Shown: positions 14,528 through 23,202, counted from the first letter of the stretch. The stretch is DNA of 64,000 nt from Halopseudomonas sp002296055 (GCF_050876985.1 NZ_JBPAPP010000002.1), one strand, 5' to 3'. A program made the numbers and translations. Notes: generated by a model not told the origin, from the sequence alone.

Positions 14528-16213
14528 ATGAGCGCAGCGATCCTTTTGCTGATCGGGCTGGTCATGATGTCCCTCGGGTACCTCGTTTACTCGCGTTTCA
14601 TTGCCAAACACATTTATCGACTCGACCCGGACTTCCGCACACCGGCGCACGAGTTTGAAGATGGCATCGACTTTGTCCCGACCAACCGCTTTGTGCTCTG
14701 GGGGCACCACTTCACCTCTGTCGCCGGCGCCGCGCCAATCGTTGGCCCCGCTATTGCCGTGATCTGGGGCTGGCTGCCCGCTTTCCTCTGGGTGGTGATG
14801 GGCACCATCTTCTTCGCTGGCGTCCACGACATGGGCGCCATCTGGGCGAGTGTGCGCAACAAGGCCAGGTCGGTCGGCTCGTTGACCGGCGACGTGGTCG
14901 GCAAGCGCGCACGCAGCATCTTCATGATCGTGATCTTCCTGGTGTTGCTGATGGTCAACGCGGTATTCGCCGTGGTGATCGCCAAGCTGATGATGAACTT
15001 CCCCACTGCGGTACTGCCGGTGTGGGGCGCTATCGTCGTCGCTCTGATCGTCGGTCAGCTGATTTATCGCCGCATCGTCAGCCTGCCGGTCGTGTCAGTG
15101 ATTGGCGTCGTGGCGCTGTACGCGCTGATCTGGGCCGGCCCCAGCGTGCCGATTCAGATGCCGGCCGAGGTAGCTGGAATGTCCGGCAACGCCGTGTGGA
15201 TTCTGCTGCTGTTCCTGTATGCCGGTATCGCGTCGGTCCTGCCGGTGTGGATGCTGCTGCAGCCGCGTGACTACATCAACGGCCTGCAACTGTTTGTTGG
15301 CCTGCTGATCCTCTATGGCGCCATCGCCCTGCTCAACCCGGTGCTGGTGGCCCCCATGATCAACAACGATGTGCCCGCCGGCACACCGTCGCTCTTGCCC
15401 TTGCTCTTCGTGACCATCGCCTGCGGGGCTATTTCCGGCTTCCACGGGCTGGTCGCCTCCGGCACCACGTCCAAGCAGTTGAACAAAGAAACCGACGCGC
15501 GCTTTGTCGGTTACTTTGGCGCCATCGGCGAAGGCTGCCTGTCACTGGCGGCCATTCTGGTGGCCTGCGCCGGCTTTGCCAGCCTGGCGGATTGGAAAGC
15601 CATGTACTCGGCCTTCGGCCAGGGCGGCGTAACGGCCTTCGTGCAAGGCGGCGCTTACGTTATCCACAACGGCCTGGGCCTGCCGGAAGTGACCGCTGCG
15701 ACCCTGCTGACCGTGATGGCTGCGCTGTTTGCCGGCACGACCATGGATACCGGTCTGCGTCTGCAACGCTACATTTTCCAGGAGTGGGGTGAAATCTATA
15801 ATCAGGAGTGGATGAAAAAGCCGCTGCCTGCGACCCTGCTGGCCATTGGCACCTGCCTGCTGCTCGCCTTTGGCGCGGGCGGTGCGGACGGTTCGGGCGG
15901 CATGATCATCTGGCCGCTGTTCGGCACCACCAATCAGTTGCTGGCCGGCCTGACCCTGCTGGTTATCACTGTGATGCTGGTGCACATGCGCCGCCCCATG
16001 TGGTACACCCTGCTGCCGCTGTGCTTCCTGCTGGTAATGACCGTACTGGCCCTGGTGCTGCAGCTCAAAACCTTCTTTGAGCAGGAGAACTACTTCTTGC
16101 TGGGGCTGGATATCGTGGTGCTGGTGGCCGCTATTCTGGTGGCGCTGGAGTGTGCCGCAGCACTGAAGCGCCACCGTGCGCTGGCGGCAGCCGAACAATC
16201 CGATGCCAACTAA
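14528..16213 (+). CDS. cstA: Carbon-starvation CstA-family transporter
   Basis: 561-residue polytopic inner-membrane protein, AGGAG upstream of the ATG. CstA/BtsT proteins take up peptides or pyruvate during carbon limitation. Seen: the HEFEDGIDFVPTNRFVLWGH region near residues 39-58, FTSVAGAAPIVGPAIAVIWG near 60-79, GVHDMGAIWAS and the GFHGLVASGTTSKQ loop near 305-318, all conserved. Shorter than E. coli CstA (about 700), as in the compact CstA subgroup. Overlaps the next gene by 11 bases. Substrate not known. Confidence 0.88.
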   Translation: MSAAILLLIGLVMMSLGYLVYSRFIAKHIYRLDPDFRTPAHEFEDGIDFVPTNRFVLWGHHFTSVAGAAPIVGPAIAVIWGWLPAFLWVVMGTIFFAGVHDMGAIWASVRNKARSVGSLTGDVVGKRARSIFMIVIFLVLLMVNAVFAVVIAKLMMNFPTAVLPVWGAIVVALIVGQLIYRRIVSLPVVSVIGVVALYALIWAGPSVPIQMPAEVAGMSGNAVWILLLFLYAGIASVLPVWMLLQPRDYINGLQLFVGLLILYGAIALLNPVLVAPMINNDVPAGTPSLLPLLFVTIACGAISGFHGLVASGTTSKQLNKETDARFVGYFGAIGEGCLSLAAILVACAGFASLADWKAMYSAFGQGGVTAFVQGGAYVIHNGLGLPEVTAATLLTVMAALFAGTTMDTGLRLQRYIFQEWGEIYNQEWMKKPLPATLLAIGTCLLLAFGAGGADGSGGMIIWPLFGTTNQLLAGLTLLVITVMLVHMRRPMWYTLLPLCFLLVMTVLALVLQLKTFFEQENYFLLGLDIVVLVAAILVALECAAALKRHRALAAAEQSDAN

Positions 16214-16484
16214 GCGCGGCGAGAACTGGCGGGCCTGGCTGAGCCAGGCCCGCTTCTTTCTTGAAGAAAGCTACAGCGCGCGCTATCGGGGCGCCATTGC
16301 CCGCAGCCGCCGAGACCATGATGACCTGTTCATGCTGCTGGTGTTTGGCGAGATGATGGGGGTGCCCAACCCCGCGTCCTATTACACGCTGGAGCTGCAG
16401 CCACTGCTGCTGGAGCGCTTCCATGACTGGCACCGACGCATGGGCATGGAGCACTCGCCACTGGACCATTTTCGCTGCTGCTGA
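16203..16484 (+). CDS. Small CstA-associated protein ending in Cys-Cys (YbdD/YjiX-like, 'cory-CC-star' type)
   Basis: 93-residue soluble protein whose ATG lies within the end of cstA. It has the ARYRGAI segment near residue 23, GEMMGVPNPASYYTLELQP near 46-64 (matching the GxPDYDxYxxHM block of E. coli YbdD/YjiX in position), and ends FRCC, as YbdD/YjiX end in RCC. I recall a family named 'cory-CC-star' for such neighbours of CstA and ArsA genes; assignment to it is by memory of features. Expected to act with the transporter. The C-terminal Cys pair could bind a metal or be redox active; this is inference. Confidence 0.75.
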   Translation: MPTKRGENWRAWLSQARFFLEESYSARYRGAIARSRRDHDDLFMLLVFGEMMGVPNPASYYTLELQPLLLERFHDWHRRMGMEHSPLDHFRCC

Positions 16485-16519
16485 CCAGGAGACGCGTTAT
16501 TTCATCCAACCTTTCCCAC

Positions 16520-17518
16520 TTGCTTGACCGCCGCCTGATCTGGGTCGGCGGCAAGGGCGGCGTCGGCAAGACCACTGTTTCAGCGGCCCTCGCTGTGTTG
16601 GCTGCCCAGCGCGGCAAACGCTGCCTGGTGGTATCCACTGACCCTGCTCACAGTCTAGGCGACGTCTTTGCACGCAGCCTGGATGACAGCCCGCGCCGCC
16701 TTTTGCCCAACCTCGACGCCATGGAGATCGACCCGGACGCCGAAGTCGACGCCCATCTGGCGAGGGTTACCGAGCAGATGCGCAAACTGGCGTCACCCGA
16801 CATGCTCAAAGAGCTGACCCGGCAGATGCAGCTGACCCGTCACTCACCCGGCACCCAGGAAGCTGCACTGCTGGAGCGCATCGCCCGGCTAGTAACCACC
16901 CCTCCGGACGCCTACGACCTGATCATCTTCGACACCGCGCCCACCGGCCATACCCTGCGCCTGCTAACACTTCCCGAGGCCATGGCCGCCTGGACCGACG
17001 GCCTGCTCAGCCACAACCGCAAATCAGCCGAGCTGAACAAGGTATTGCAGCACCTGACGCCGCGCAGCGGACGCGACCTGGCAAACCCGCTGTCCGACCC
17101 CAACGAAGACCAGCTCAGCGGGCTGGACAAACGCAGCCGCGATGTAGCCGACACCCTGCGCACCCGCCGCCGCCTGTTTCACCAGGCCCGTCGCCAGCTG
17201 GAAGACCCGGCGCTAAGTGGCTTCATGTTCGTGCTGACACCGGAGCGACTGCCCATTCTGGAAACCGAACGCGCGGTCATGGCGCTCGGTAACGCGGGAA
17301 TCCCGGTGGTTGCAACCTTGGTGAACCGTGTCATTCCGGCCGAAGCCGATGGCGCCTTTTTGCAGCGCCGTCGTGATCAGGAAGCCCAGTACCTGCAGCA
17401 GATCGAAACCGCCTTTGCGGCGCTGCCGCGCCCGCAGCTGCCCTGGCTGGAGACCGACGTGCAGGATATCCCCGCCCTTGAGCAGGTCGCGGCACTGCTG
17501 GCGGCGCAGGGTTTCTAA
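16520..17518 (+). CDS. ArsA/Get3-type anion-transporting ATPase
   Basis: 332-residue single-domain P-loop ATPase. Deviant Walker A GGKGGVGKTT at about 10-19, STDPAHSLGDVF (switch I) about 39-50 and FDTAPTGHTLRLLTLP (switch II) near 135-150, which are Get3/ArsA signatures. Only one Cys (in GKRCLVV) is present, so the metalloid-binding cysteines of ArsA are missing and no arsB or arsR is nearby. It is the third gene of the cstA operon, so a role with CstA and the CC protein is more likely than arsenite export. Start uncertain: TTG at 16520 lacks a close ribosome site, while an ATT at 16499 has AGGAG seven bases upstream. Confidence 0.85.
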   Translation: MLDRRLIWVGGKGGVGKTTVSAALAVLAAQRGKRCLVVSTDPAHSLGDVFARSLDDSPRRLLPNLDAMEIDPDAEVDAHLARVTEQMRKLASPDMLKELTRQMQLTRHSPGTQEAALLERIARLVTTPPDAYDLIIFDTAPTGHTLRLLTLPEAMAAWTDGLLSHNRKSAELNKVLQHLTPRSGRDLANPLSDPNEDQLSGLDKRSRDVADTLRTRRRLFHQARRQLEDPALSGFMFVLTPERLPILETERAVMALGNAGIPVVATLVNRVIPAEADGAFLQRRRDQEAQYLQQIETAFAALPRPQLPWLETDVQDIPALEQVAALLAAQGF

Positions 17519-17542
17519 GCGCCGTCAGCAGCTAAACACGCC

Positions 17543-18814
17543 CTACTGCAGGCTAAGCGGCTGACCGGCCGCGCGGCGCACTTGCTGCCACTGTTCCAGT
17601 GTCTGCGCAGCTTGCTCGCCCGGCAGCGAGCCCAGGATCTCGAAATAGTCCTGACGCAGCGGGTCAGCCATCACCTCGGCGCGGGGCTTGATGCGCACGG
17701 CGTATACCGTTTGCAGGTTCTGGTGATCAAAGGCTCGCCAGGTCTGGGTATCTTTCAGCAACTGATAACTGTGACCCTCCAGAGCGCGAATCAGCGCCTC
17801 GCTGTCCAGCGAGCCCGTGCGGCTGACCGCATCCGCCCATTGAAAGACGATGCTGTAAGCCGAGGCCGCCGAGCTGGAAGGGTAGGTTTCGTAGCGCCCA
17901 ACAAAGTCACTAACAAAGGCTTCACCGCGCTCATAGCCAAACTGCTGCGGCACATTCCACGCCCAGGGTACCGCCCCCATCACCCCTGCCATTACCGCCG
18001 GACCGGCCTGCTCGACCATACTCAGGGTGAGGTTGGGCACGACGACCTGCACGTCCTCAAAGCCGAGCTGCCGCGCGATGCCCATCGCCTTGACCATCTG
18101 TTCACCGAACAGCACCAGCACCAGCACGTCCGGCTCGGCTTCCTTGGCTTTTTGCAGCGCCTGGCGCAGCTCTCGCAGCGACGCATTAGGGAAGGACACC
18201 AAGGTCGCGCCATGGGTTTCGGCAGACGCAGTATCGGTAAAGTGGCGCATCGATTGCTCAGTGCTATGCCCCCAGGTGTAGTCAGCGGTCACGTAGTAGT
18301 AACGCTTGTCGGCAAACTGCTCCTGCAATTGGGCCGACAGCACCCGCGCCGCCATCCAGGCGTTGTAGCTCTCGCGGAACATGTAGCGATGCCCGGCCGC
18401 ACCGGTGGTGTCGTTGGAGTAGGTCAGCGTGCCGAAGTACAGCAGACCACGCTCGCGAGCGCGCTGCCCGGCCGCAATGGCTACCGCACTGGAGGCACCA
18501 CCAAACAGCATGCGCGCCCCTTCGTCTGCCAGCTCGTCGACGTTACGTCGAGCACGCTCAGGGTTCGACGCCGAATCCCGCTCCAGCAACGTCAACGGCC
18601 GCCCCAGCACGCCGCCCGCCTGATTGATCTGCTCCACTGCCAGCAGCGCCCCACGCATCTGCATCAGCCCCTCCTGCGCATACTGCCCGGTGCGCGGCAG
18701 GTTCAGGCCAAGGGCGATAGGCTCGGCAGCGAAGGCAAAGTTGCTCCAGCAAAACAGCAAAGGCGGCAGCAGGCAGCGGGACAGGCGGGCAATTACAGAA
18801 CTCATGACGGACAT
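17543..18814 (-). CDS. Periplasmic ABC-type substrate-binding protein (Leu/Ile/Val-binding fold), orphan
   Basis: 423-residue type I periplasmic binding protein. Signal peptide about residues 1-29 (ends NFAFA-A). The two-lobe Peripla_BP_6 fold is shown by IALGLNLPRTGQYAQEG at 33-49, ALLAVEQINQAGGVLGRPL at 56-74, and RYYYVTADYTWGHS in the hinge region. Family members bind branched amino acids, amides, urea or aromatic acids. No permease or ATPase gene is beside it. It is divergent from the DRE-TIM gene across 184 bases, so it may be a stand-alone sensor or feed a distant transporter. Confidence 0.85.
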   Translation of the reverse strand: MSVMSSVIARLSRCLLPPLLFCWSNFAFAAEPIALGLNLPRTGQYAQEGLMQMRGALLAVEQINQAGGVLGRPLTLLERDSASNPERARRNVDELADEGARMLFGGASSAVAIAAGQRARERGLLYFGTLTYSNDTTGAAGHRYMFRESYNAWMAARVLSAQLQEQFADKRYYYVTADYTWGHSTEQSMRHFTDTASAETHGATLVSFPNASLRELRQALQKAKEAEPDVLVLVLFGEQMVKAMGIARQLGFEDVQVVVPNLTLSMVEQAGPAVMAGVMGAVPWAWNVPQQFGYERGEAFVSDFVGRYETYPSSSAASAYSIVFQWADAVSRTGSLDSEALIRALEGHSYQLLKDTQTWRAFDHQNLQTVYAVRIKPRAEVMADPLRQDYFEILGSLPGEQAAQTLEQWQQVRRAAGQPLSLQ

Positions 18815-18998
18815 CCTTGAATCGGCAGCACAGATTATGGATTTTGGGTTCGCAGAAGGTGCTGATCCAGGTCATAGGTAACACAGCAAGATGACAACCT
18901 GCAGTGTGCTTTGGTCGCACTTGGCGACCAGAGGCGGTGGTAAGGCCGACCTGTGAGTGCTATACACAAGAGTTGACACACCACGGAAGGTAATGCCG

Positions 18999-20318
18999 AT
19001 GTCGACCATCGACGCGACGCTTAGCAACGCTCACGCGATTCTTGCTGGGGCGCAGGACAAGATTGACCAACTGCGCAACATCAACCCGTTCTTTATTGAC
19101 CTGTCACTGCGCGAAAATCCGGTGGGTGCGCGGGTTGGTCAGACCCTGCAAGACAAGCTGGCCATTCTGCCCAAGGTGCGTGAATTCGGTTTCGAGAGCA
19201 TCCTGCTGGGCACACTCGACTACTCCATGCCAGATGAGCTGGAGGTCGACGACGACTTCATGATGTACCTGCGTGACCACCAGATCGACATGACCGGCTG
19301 CTATGCCTTCACCGACATCGGCCTGGTCAGCGACACCGGCGAATTCACCCCCTCCCCCTCGATGCTCAAGCTGCGTGACTATCGCGTGCCCAATACCCTG
19401 CACGAGATTTACCTAAGCCCGGACGGTATGAGCGGCCAGTATGACTTTGCCACCCTGCGGCGCAGCCTGCCGGCCAGCATCGCCTGGCTACAGCAGAATG
19501 TTCGCGGCGATCACGGCGGTGCATCAAAGATTCTGATCAATGTCGTCGACGGCTGCGATGCCTTTGCCGAGAACCCGGACGAGACTATCGAGATACTGCG
19601 GCTCCTCGCCCAGCAACCGATCTTTGGTTTAAGCATGGAAGATGATCGCGGTACCTACCTGCCGTTTCAGGTTGGCGCTTTTGTCGCTGTGGCACGTAGC
19701 TGTTTGCCCAGCCCCCTGAAACTGCTGGTGCACATGCACGCCGGCGGCGGATTCGAGAACGCGTCGGTGCTGGAGGCCTTGCTCAATGGCGCTGACGGCG
19801 CCTGGGGCGGTCTGCCCAAGCGCGCCGCCATCATCGGCCACGCCTCGCTGGGCGAACTGATTGCTAACCTGGTACGGGTCGGCAACCCGCACATGGCCAA
19901 CACCTACCAGCTGAACCAGCTACTGCCCCTGGCCACCGGTCTGCAGATGCTGGACGAAGAGGAAGCAGTGCCAGACGACCTGCCTATTCTGGGTCACAAC
20001 GCCTATAGGCTGCCGCTCAGTTTCTTCCGCCAGCGGCCTGATCGTTTTATGGACCTGATTCCAGAGGCCATCGGCGGCACCTATCGCTATCGCATCTGCC
20101 CCGTAGTCAGCGACTCAGCAGTGATTGCCGGGCGTCTGGCAGAGGTCACCGGCGAGCCACCAGACAACTTCACGCAGCCCATTCTGGAGCAGATGATCCG
20201 CCTGATGCGGCGCGAGCTGCGGGCCGGCGAGCGTATCGTATATGACCAGCCAGAACAGCTAATGGCGCTGTACCAGCGGGCACTGCACAGCCTCGCGGAC
20301 ACACAACCGCCACAGTGA
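18999..20318 (+). CDS. DRE-TIM metallolyase-superfamily-like protein of unknown reaction
   Basis: 439 residues from the second of two nearby ATGs, which puts GGAAGG at the right distance. The N-terminal FIDLSLRENP (residues 32-41, D34, R38, E39) matches the DxTLRDG/E motif of HMG-CoA lyase, isopropylmalate synthase and relatives. The metal-binding HxH is HMH at 245-247 in LLVHMHAGGGFENAS, followed by NGADGAWGGLP, as in the A..NA..AG...vD..v.G.G block. The C-terminal GHNAYRLPLSFF region resembles the GxNAF segment. So a divalent-metal aldol-type lyase or synthase is inferred; substrate and product are unknown. No signal peptide. The PAS-GGDEF gene follows by 83 bases. Confidence 0.7.
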   Translation: MSTIDATLSNAHAILAGAQDKIDQLRNINPFFIDLSLRENPVGARVGQTLQDKLAILPKVREFGFESILLGTLDYSMPDELEVDDDFMMYLRDHQIDMTGCYAFTDIGLVSDTGEFTPSPSMLKLRDYRVPNTLHEIYLSPDGMSGQYDFATLRRSLPASIAWLQQNVRGDHGGASKILINVVDGCDAFAENPDETIEILRLLAQQPIFGLSMEDDRGTYLPFQVGAFVAVARSCLPSPLKLLVHMHAGGGFENASVLEALLNGADGAWGGLPKRAAIIGHASLGELIANLVRVGNPHMANTYQLNQLLPLATGLQMLDEEEAVPDDLPILGHNAYRLPLSFFRQRPDRFMDLIPEAIGGTYRYRICPVVSDSAVIAGRLAEVTGEPPDNFTQPILEQMIRLMRRELRAGERIVYDQPEQLMALYQRALHSLADTQPPQ

Positions 20319-20401
20319 CCGAGCACCATGGCCACTTGGCGTGACACCTGCTACCTGTTATCAGTGACTAATTGACAACCTTGTCCAGAAGAGACGCTAC
20401 C

Positions 20402-21343
20402 ATGAGCGACATCGCGACCGAAATCGCCCAAGACAGCGCGGTGTATAAGACACTGCTGGAATCGACCAAGGCCATTCCATGGAAGATCGACTGGAAGACC
20501 ATGGCATTCACGTACATTGGCCCGCAGATCGAGCACCTGCTGGGCTGGCGGCAGGACAGCTGGCTTAGCGTGGATGACTGGGCCACCCGGATGCACCCCG
20601 AAGACCGGGAGTGGGTAGTCAACTTTTGCGTGTCTCAGTCACAGTCCGGGACGGACCACGAGGCAGACTACCGGGCGCTGACCGCCGATGGAGATTACGT
20701 CTGGATACGCGATGTGGTGCATGTGGCACGGGACGAAAACGGCGAAGTAGAAGCACTCATCGGCTTCATGTTCGACATCAGCGAACGTAAGAAGACCGAA
20801 GAAAAACTCAAGGTCCTGCAGCGAGAACTGGAAGAGTTGTCTTTCAAGGATGGTCTGACCGGCGTTGCCAACCGACGCATGTTCGACTCGATTCTGCAGC
20901 TGGAATGGACCAACTCCCGACGCACTGGTCAGCCGCTGTCGCTGATCCTGCTTGATATCGACTACTTCAAACAATACAACGATCACTACGGCCACATCGC
21001 CGGCGACGACTGCCTCAAGCGCGTTGCCCGAGTGCTTAGCGGCGCAGCCGCGCGCTCGCGGGACTTCTTTGCCCGCTACGGCGGCGAGGAATTTATTCTG
21101 GTGCTGCCGGAGACTGACGCCAAGGCAGCTGAGCGGGTCGCCGAGCGATGCCGCGCGCTACTGTTCAAGGAACAGATTGCCCACGCCACCTCGCCAGTGA
21201 GCCAGATTCTCACCATCAGCATGGGCATAGGCACGGCCGTGCCCAGCCAGCAGGACGATCCACGCGACTTCCTTGACGCAGTAGATCGTCGCCTTTATCA
21301 AGCCAAGCAGCAGGGCCGCAATCGCAGCATTACCATCAGCTAA
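20402..21343 (+). CDS. PAS-GGDEF diguanylate cyclase
   Basis: 313-residue soluble protein. PAS domain about residues 20-130 (PWKIDWKTMAFTYIGPQIEH and the closing MFDISERKKTEEKL linker), then a GGDEF domain about 145-313. Active site is GGEEF at 227-231 and an inhibitory RxxD (RSRD, 218-221) lies five residues before it, so it should make c-di-GMP with product feedback. DGLTGVANRR at 150-159 is the domain's opening. No EAL domain and no membrane segment. The PAS ligand (flavin, haem or none) cannot be told. Its stop overlaps the convergent Mn exporter gene. Confidence 0.92.
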   Translation: MSDIATEIAQDSAVYKTLLESTKAIPWKIDWKTMAFTYIGPQIEHLLGWRQDSWLSVDDWATRMHPEDREWVVNFCVSQSQSGTDHEADYRALTADGDYVWIRDVVHVARDENGEVEALIGFMFDISERKKTEEKLKVLQRELEELSFKDGLTGVANRRMFDSILQLEWTNSRRTGQPLSLILLDIDYFKQYNDHYGHIAGDDCLKRVARVLSGAAARSRDFFARYGGEEFILVLPETDAKAAERVAERCRALLFKEQIAHATSPVSQILTISMGIGTAVPSQQDDPRDFLDAVDRRLYQAKQQGRNRSITIS

Positions 21344-21909
21344 AGCTGCAGCAACTGCCAGGCCGAGTAGAGCCCAAGCACCAGAAAGGCCAACGCAGTG
21401 ACACGCCGAATCATCGCAAGCGGTAGTCGCTGGGCCGCCACCTGACCAAGCACAACCACCGGCACGTTGGCTATCAGCATGCCCAGCGTGGTGCCCATTA
21501 CCACCCACAGATAGGCGTCAAATTGCGCCGCCAGCACCACGGTTGCGACCTGAGTTTTGTCTCCCATCTCCGCCAGAAAGAATGCCACCAAGCTGACCAG
21601 AAAAGCGCCATAGCGACTGGTCTGCGGCGCCTCATCGGCGCTCAGCTTGTCAGGAATCAACGCCCAGGCTGCCACCACCAAAAACGACACTGCCAAAACA
21701 GCATGTTGCCAGGCGTCTGTCAGATAGTCGGCCAACAACTGACCCAACGCCCCGGCGAGCGCGTGATTGACGATGGTTGCAACGAGAATGCCCCAGATAA
21801 TGGGCCAGGGGCGGCGAAAACGTGCGGCCAGCATCAACGCCAGCAGTTGGGTTTTGTCGCCGATCTCTGCCAGCGTAACAATCCCGGTTGAAACGAAAAA
21901 AGCGTCCAC
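21340..21909 (-). CDS. mneA: Manganese exporter, GDT1/TMEM165 (UPF0016) family
   Basis: 189-residue membrane protein with two inverted halves, each carrying the family motif: AEIGDKTQLLALMLAARFR at about 14-32 and AEMGDKTQVATVVLAAQF at about 113-130. Six hydrophobic segments. Family members export Mn2+ (MneA of Vibrio) or exchange Ca2+/Mn2+ for H+. GTG start at 21909. The long leader holds a yybP-ykoY Mn2+ riboswitch and its own promoter, strong support for Mn2+ as substrate. The symbol follows Vibrio mneA by analogy. Confidence 0.92.
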   Translation of the reverse strand: MDAFFVSTGIVTLAEIGDKTQLLALMLAARFRRPWPIIWGILVATIVNHALAGALGQLLADYLTDAWQHAVLAVSFLVVAAWALIPDKLSADEAPQTSRYGAFLVSLVAFFLAEMGDKTQVATVVLAAQFDAYLWVVMGTTLGMLIANVPVVVLGQVAAQRLPLAMIRRVTALAFLVLGLYSAWQLLQL

Positions 21910-21958
21910 GGATTTTCCAACAGAGGGCGGGTTAGGTTACCAATGACACACGCGCACC

Positions 21959-22108
21959 CCCGCCCTCGGCTGGTACGTGTATGTCAAAGGTCTCGTCAAA
22001 CCCGATACCGCACTGGGCGGTGGAGGGTCGCAAACGCCATGATCTGCGGATCAATTATGTTGACGTTTGCCCAGGCGCTTGCAAGGAGGCTACTCCCCTA
22101 AGACGGGC
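21959..22108 (-). promoter_or_regulatory. yybP-ykoY Mn2+ riboswitch ahead of mneA
   Basis: Minus-strand leader with the two conserved internal-loop strands: GGGGAGTAGCC near 22099-22088 and GACGAGACC near 21997-21989, the hallmark pair whose docking binds Mn2+. The arms between contain a long helix (CAAACGTCA / GGCGTTTG, about 22070-22030). After the aptamer, GAGGGCGGG and CCCGCCCTC (21967-21959 and 21931-21923) form a perfect 9-bp stem close to the GTG start, a likely expression platform. This sits directly before a Mn exporter, its classical target. Confidence 0.88.
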
Positions 22109-22110
22109 GC

Positions 22111-22139
22111 ACTATAACGACTTGCTATCAGCCAATCAA
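22111..22139 (-). promoter_or_regulatory. Sigma-70-type promoter for the riboswitch-mneA transcript
   Basis: On the minus strand, TTGATT (22139-22134), 17-base spacer, TATAGT (22116-22111). A start about seven bases further places the RNA 5' end at the first base-paired part of the riboswitch. The -35 overlaps the rsmC stop codon, so mneA is separately transcribed. Confidence 0.7.
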
Positions 22140-23155
22140 CCCGGCGCGACGGCCGAGTACACCTTGAAGCGGTTGTTCTCTCGCAGCACCTGGCACGGGC
22201 CGATATGCTCCTCGATCAGCGGCGGATAGCGCAAAAAGCCGTTTGCCACAATGCGCAACTCGCCGCGCGGCAGCAGGTTACGCGTGACCTGATTGAAGAA
22301 GCGTTCGGCAATGCTGGTGTCTTGGCGTATCCCGGTATGAAACGGCGGATTACTGATCACGGCCACAAAGCGCCCATGCACGTCACTCAGTCCGTCCGAG
22401 GGATACACCTCGGCCTCAATGCCGTTGAGCGCCAGCGATTGCCCGGCGCAGTAAATGGCCAGCGCATCGATATCCACCAGCTCGAATCGGCAGCCCGGAT
22501 TGCGCCGGGCCATCGCCACTGACAGCACACCTGAGCCACAGCCAAAGTCCAGCACACGACCTTCAGGCAGCGCCCGGTGCTCGGCCAACAGCAGCTCACT
22601 GCCTTCGTCCAGGCGGCCATGACTGAAAACCCCGGGCAGGCTAACCAGGTGCAGCGCCTGATCATCGACGGTCAGTTCATACTGCTGCAACCAGTCTTGC
22701 AGCTGGAACGGCGCAACCGTCTGGTCGACTACGACCCGCCAGAGCTGACAATGCCGCGCCGAGTCGAGCTTTTCAGGATGCGCACCGTAGCGGCCAAGCA
22801 GCTTCTCGGCACGGGTGATGCCGCCCTTTTTCTCGCCCACCAGATAGACCACCTTGCCCTGCGCGAGTAACGGCAGCATCTGCGCCAGCGCATACTCGGC
22901 GCGCTCAATCGCCTTGGGCATGACCAGAATCGCCGCATCAAGGTCATCGACCTGCGGGCACAGATGTGAGAACACCAAACGGTCTTCTGGCAGCGCGCCG
23001 GCCAACCCGCGGGCGGCGGCGTAGTCCCAGCTCCACAGTGTCCAGTCAGCGGACAGGCTGCGCGTCAGGCCATCGGCCGCAGGATTGACCAGCAGCAGGC
23101 GCCGACCGCTGAACAGCTCGGCGCTGCGCTCAAGAATCTGGCTGGTGTTGTCCAT
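22136..23155 (-). CDS. rsmC: 16S rRNA m2G1207 methyltransferase
   Basis: 339-residue two-domain SAM methyltransferase that methylates the 2-amino group of G1207 in 16S rRNA on the 30S subunit. The N-terminal half is the degenerate copy (LVNPAADGL, VVYLVGEKKGGI near 102-113). The C-terminal half has motif I VLDFGCGSGVLSVAMAR near 200-216, motif II VDIDALAIYCAG and the catalytic NPPFHTG tetrad (Asn-Pro-Pro-Phe). Length matches RsmC (about 340). Monocistronic, with hrpB upstream on the same strand 68 bases away. Confidence 0.92.
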   Translation of the reverse strand: MDNTSQILERSAELFSGRRLLLVNPAADGLTRSLSADWTLWSWDYAAARGLAGALPEDRLVFSHLCPQVDDLDAAILVMPKAIERAEYALAQMLPLLAQGKVVYLVGEKKGGITRAEKLLGRYGAHPEKLDSARHCQLWRVVVDQTVAPFQLQDWLQQYELTVDDQALHLVSLPGVFSHGRLDEGSELLLAEHRALPEGRVLDFGCGSGVLSVAMARRNPGCRFELVDIDALAIYCAGQSLALNGIEAEVYPSDGLSDVHGRFVAVISNPPFHTGIRQDTSIAERFFNQVTRNLLPRGELRIVANGFLRYPPLIEEHIGPCQVLRENNRFKVYSAVAPG

Positions 23156-23202
23156 CGGGTTCTCCGCTGATCAAAGGGGCGCATTGTAAGGGATGTGATG
23201 AT

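Noticed and set aside
16520..17518. Arsenic resistance operon
   Set aside because: The ATPase lacks the metalloid-binding cysteines and no arsR, arsB or arsC is present; it lies in the cstA unit.
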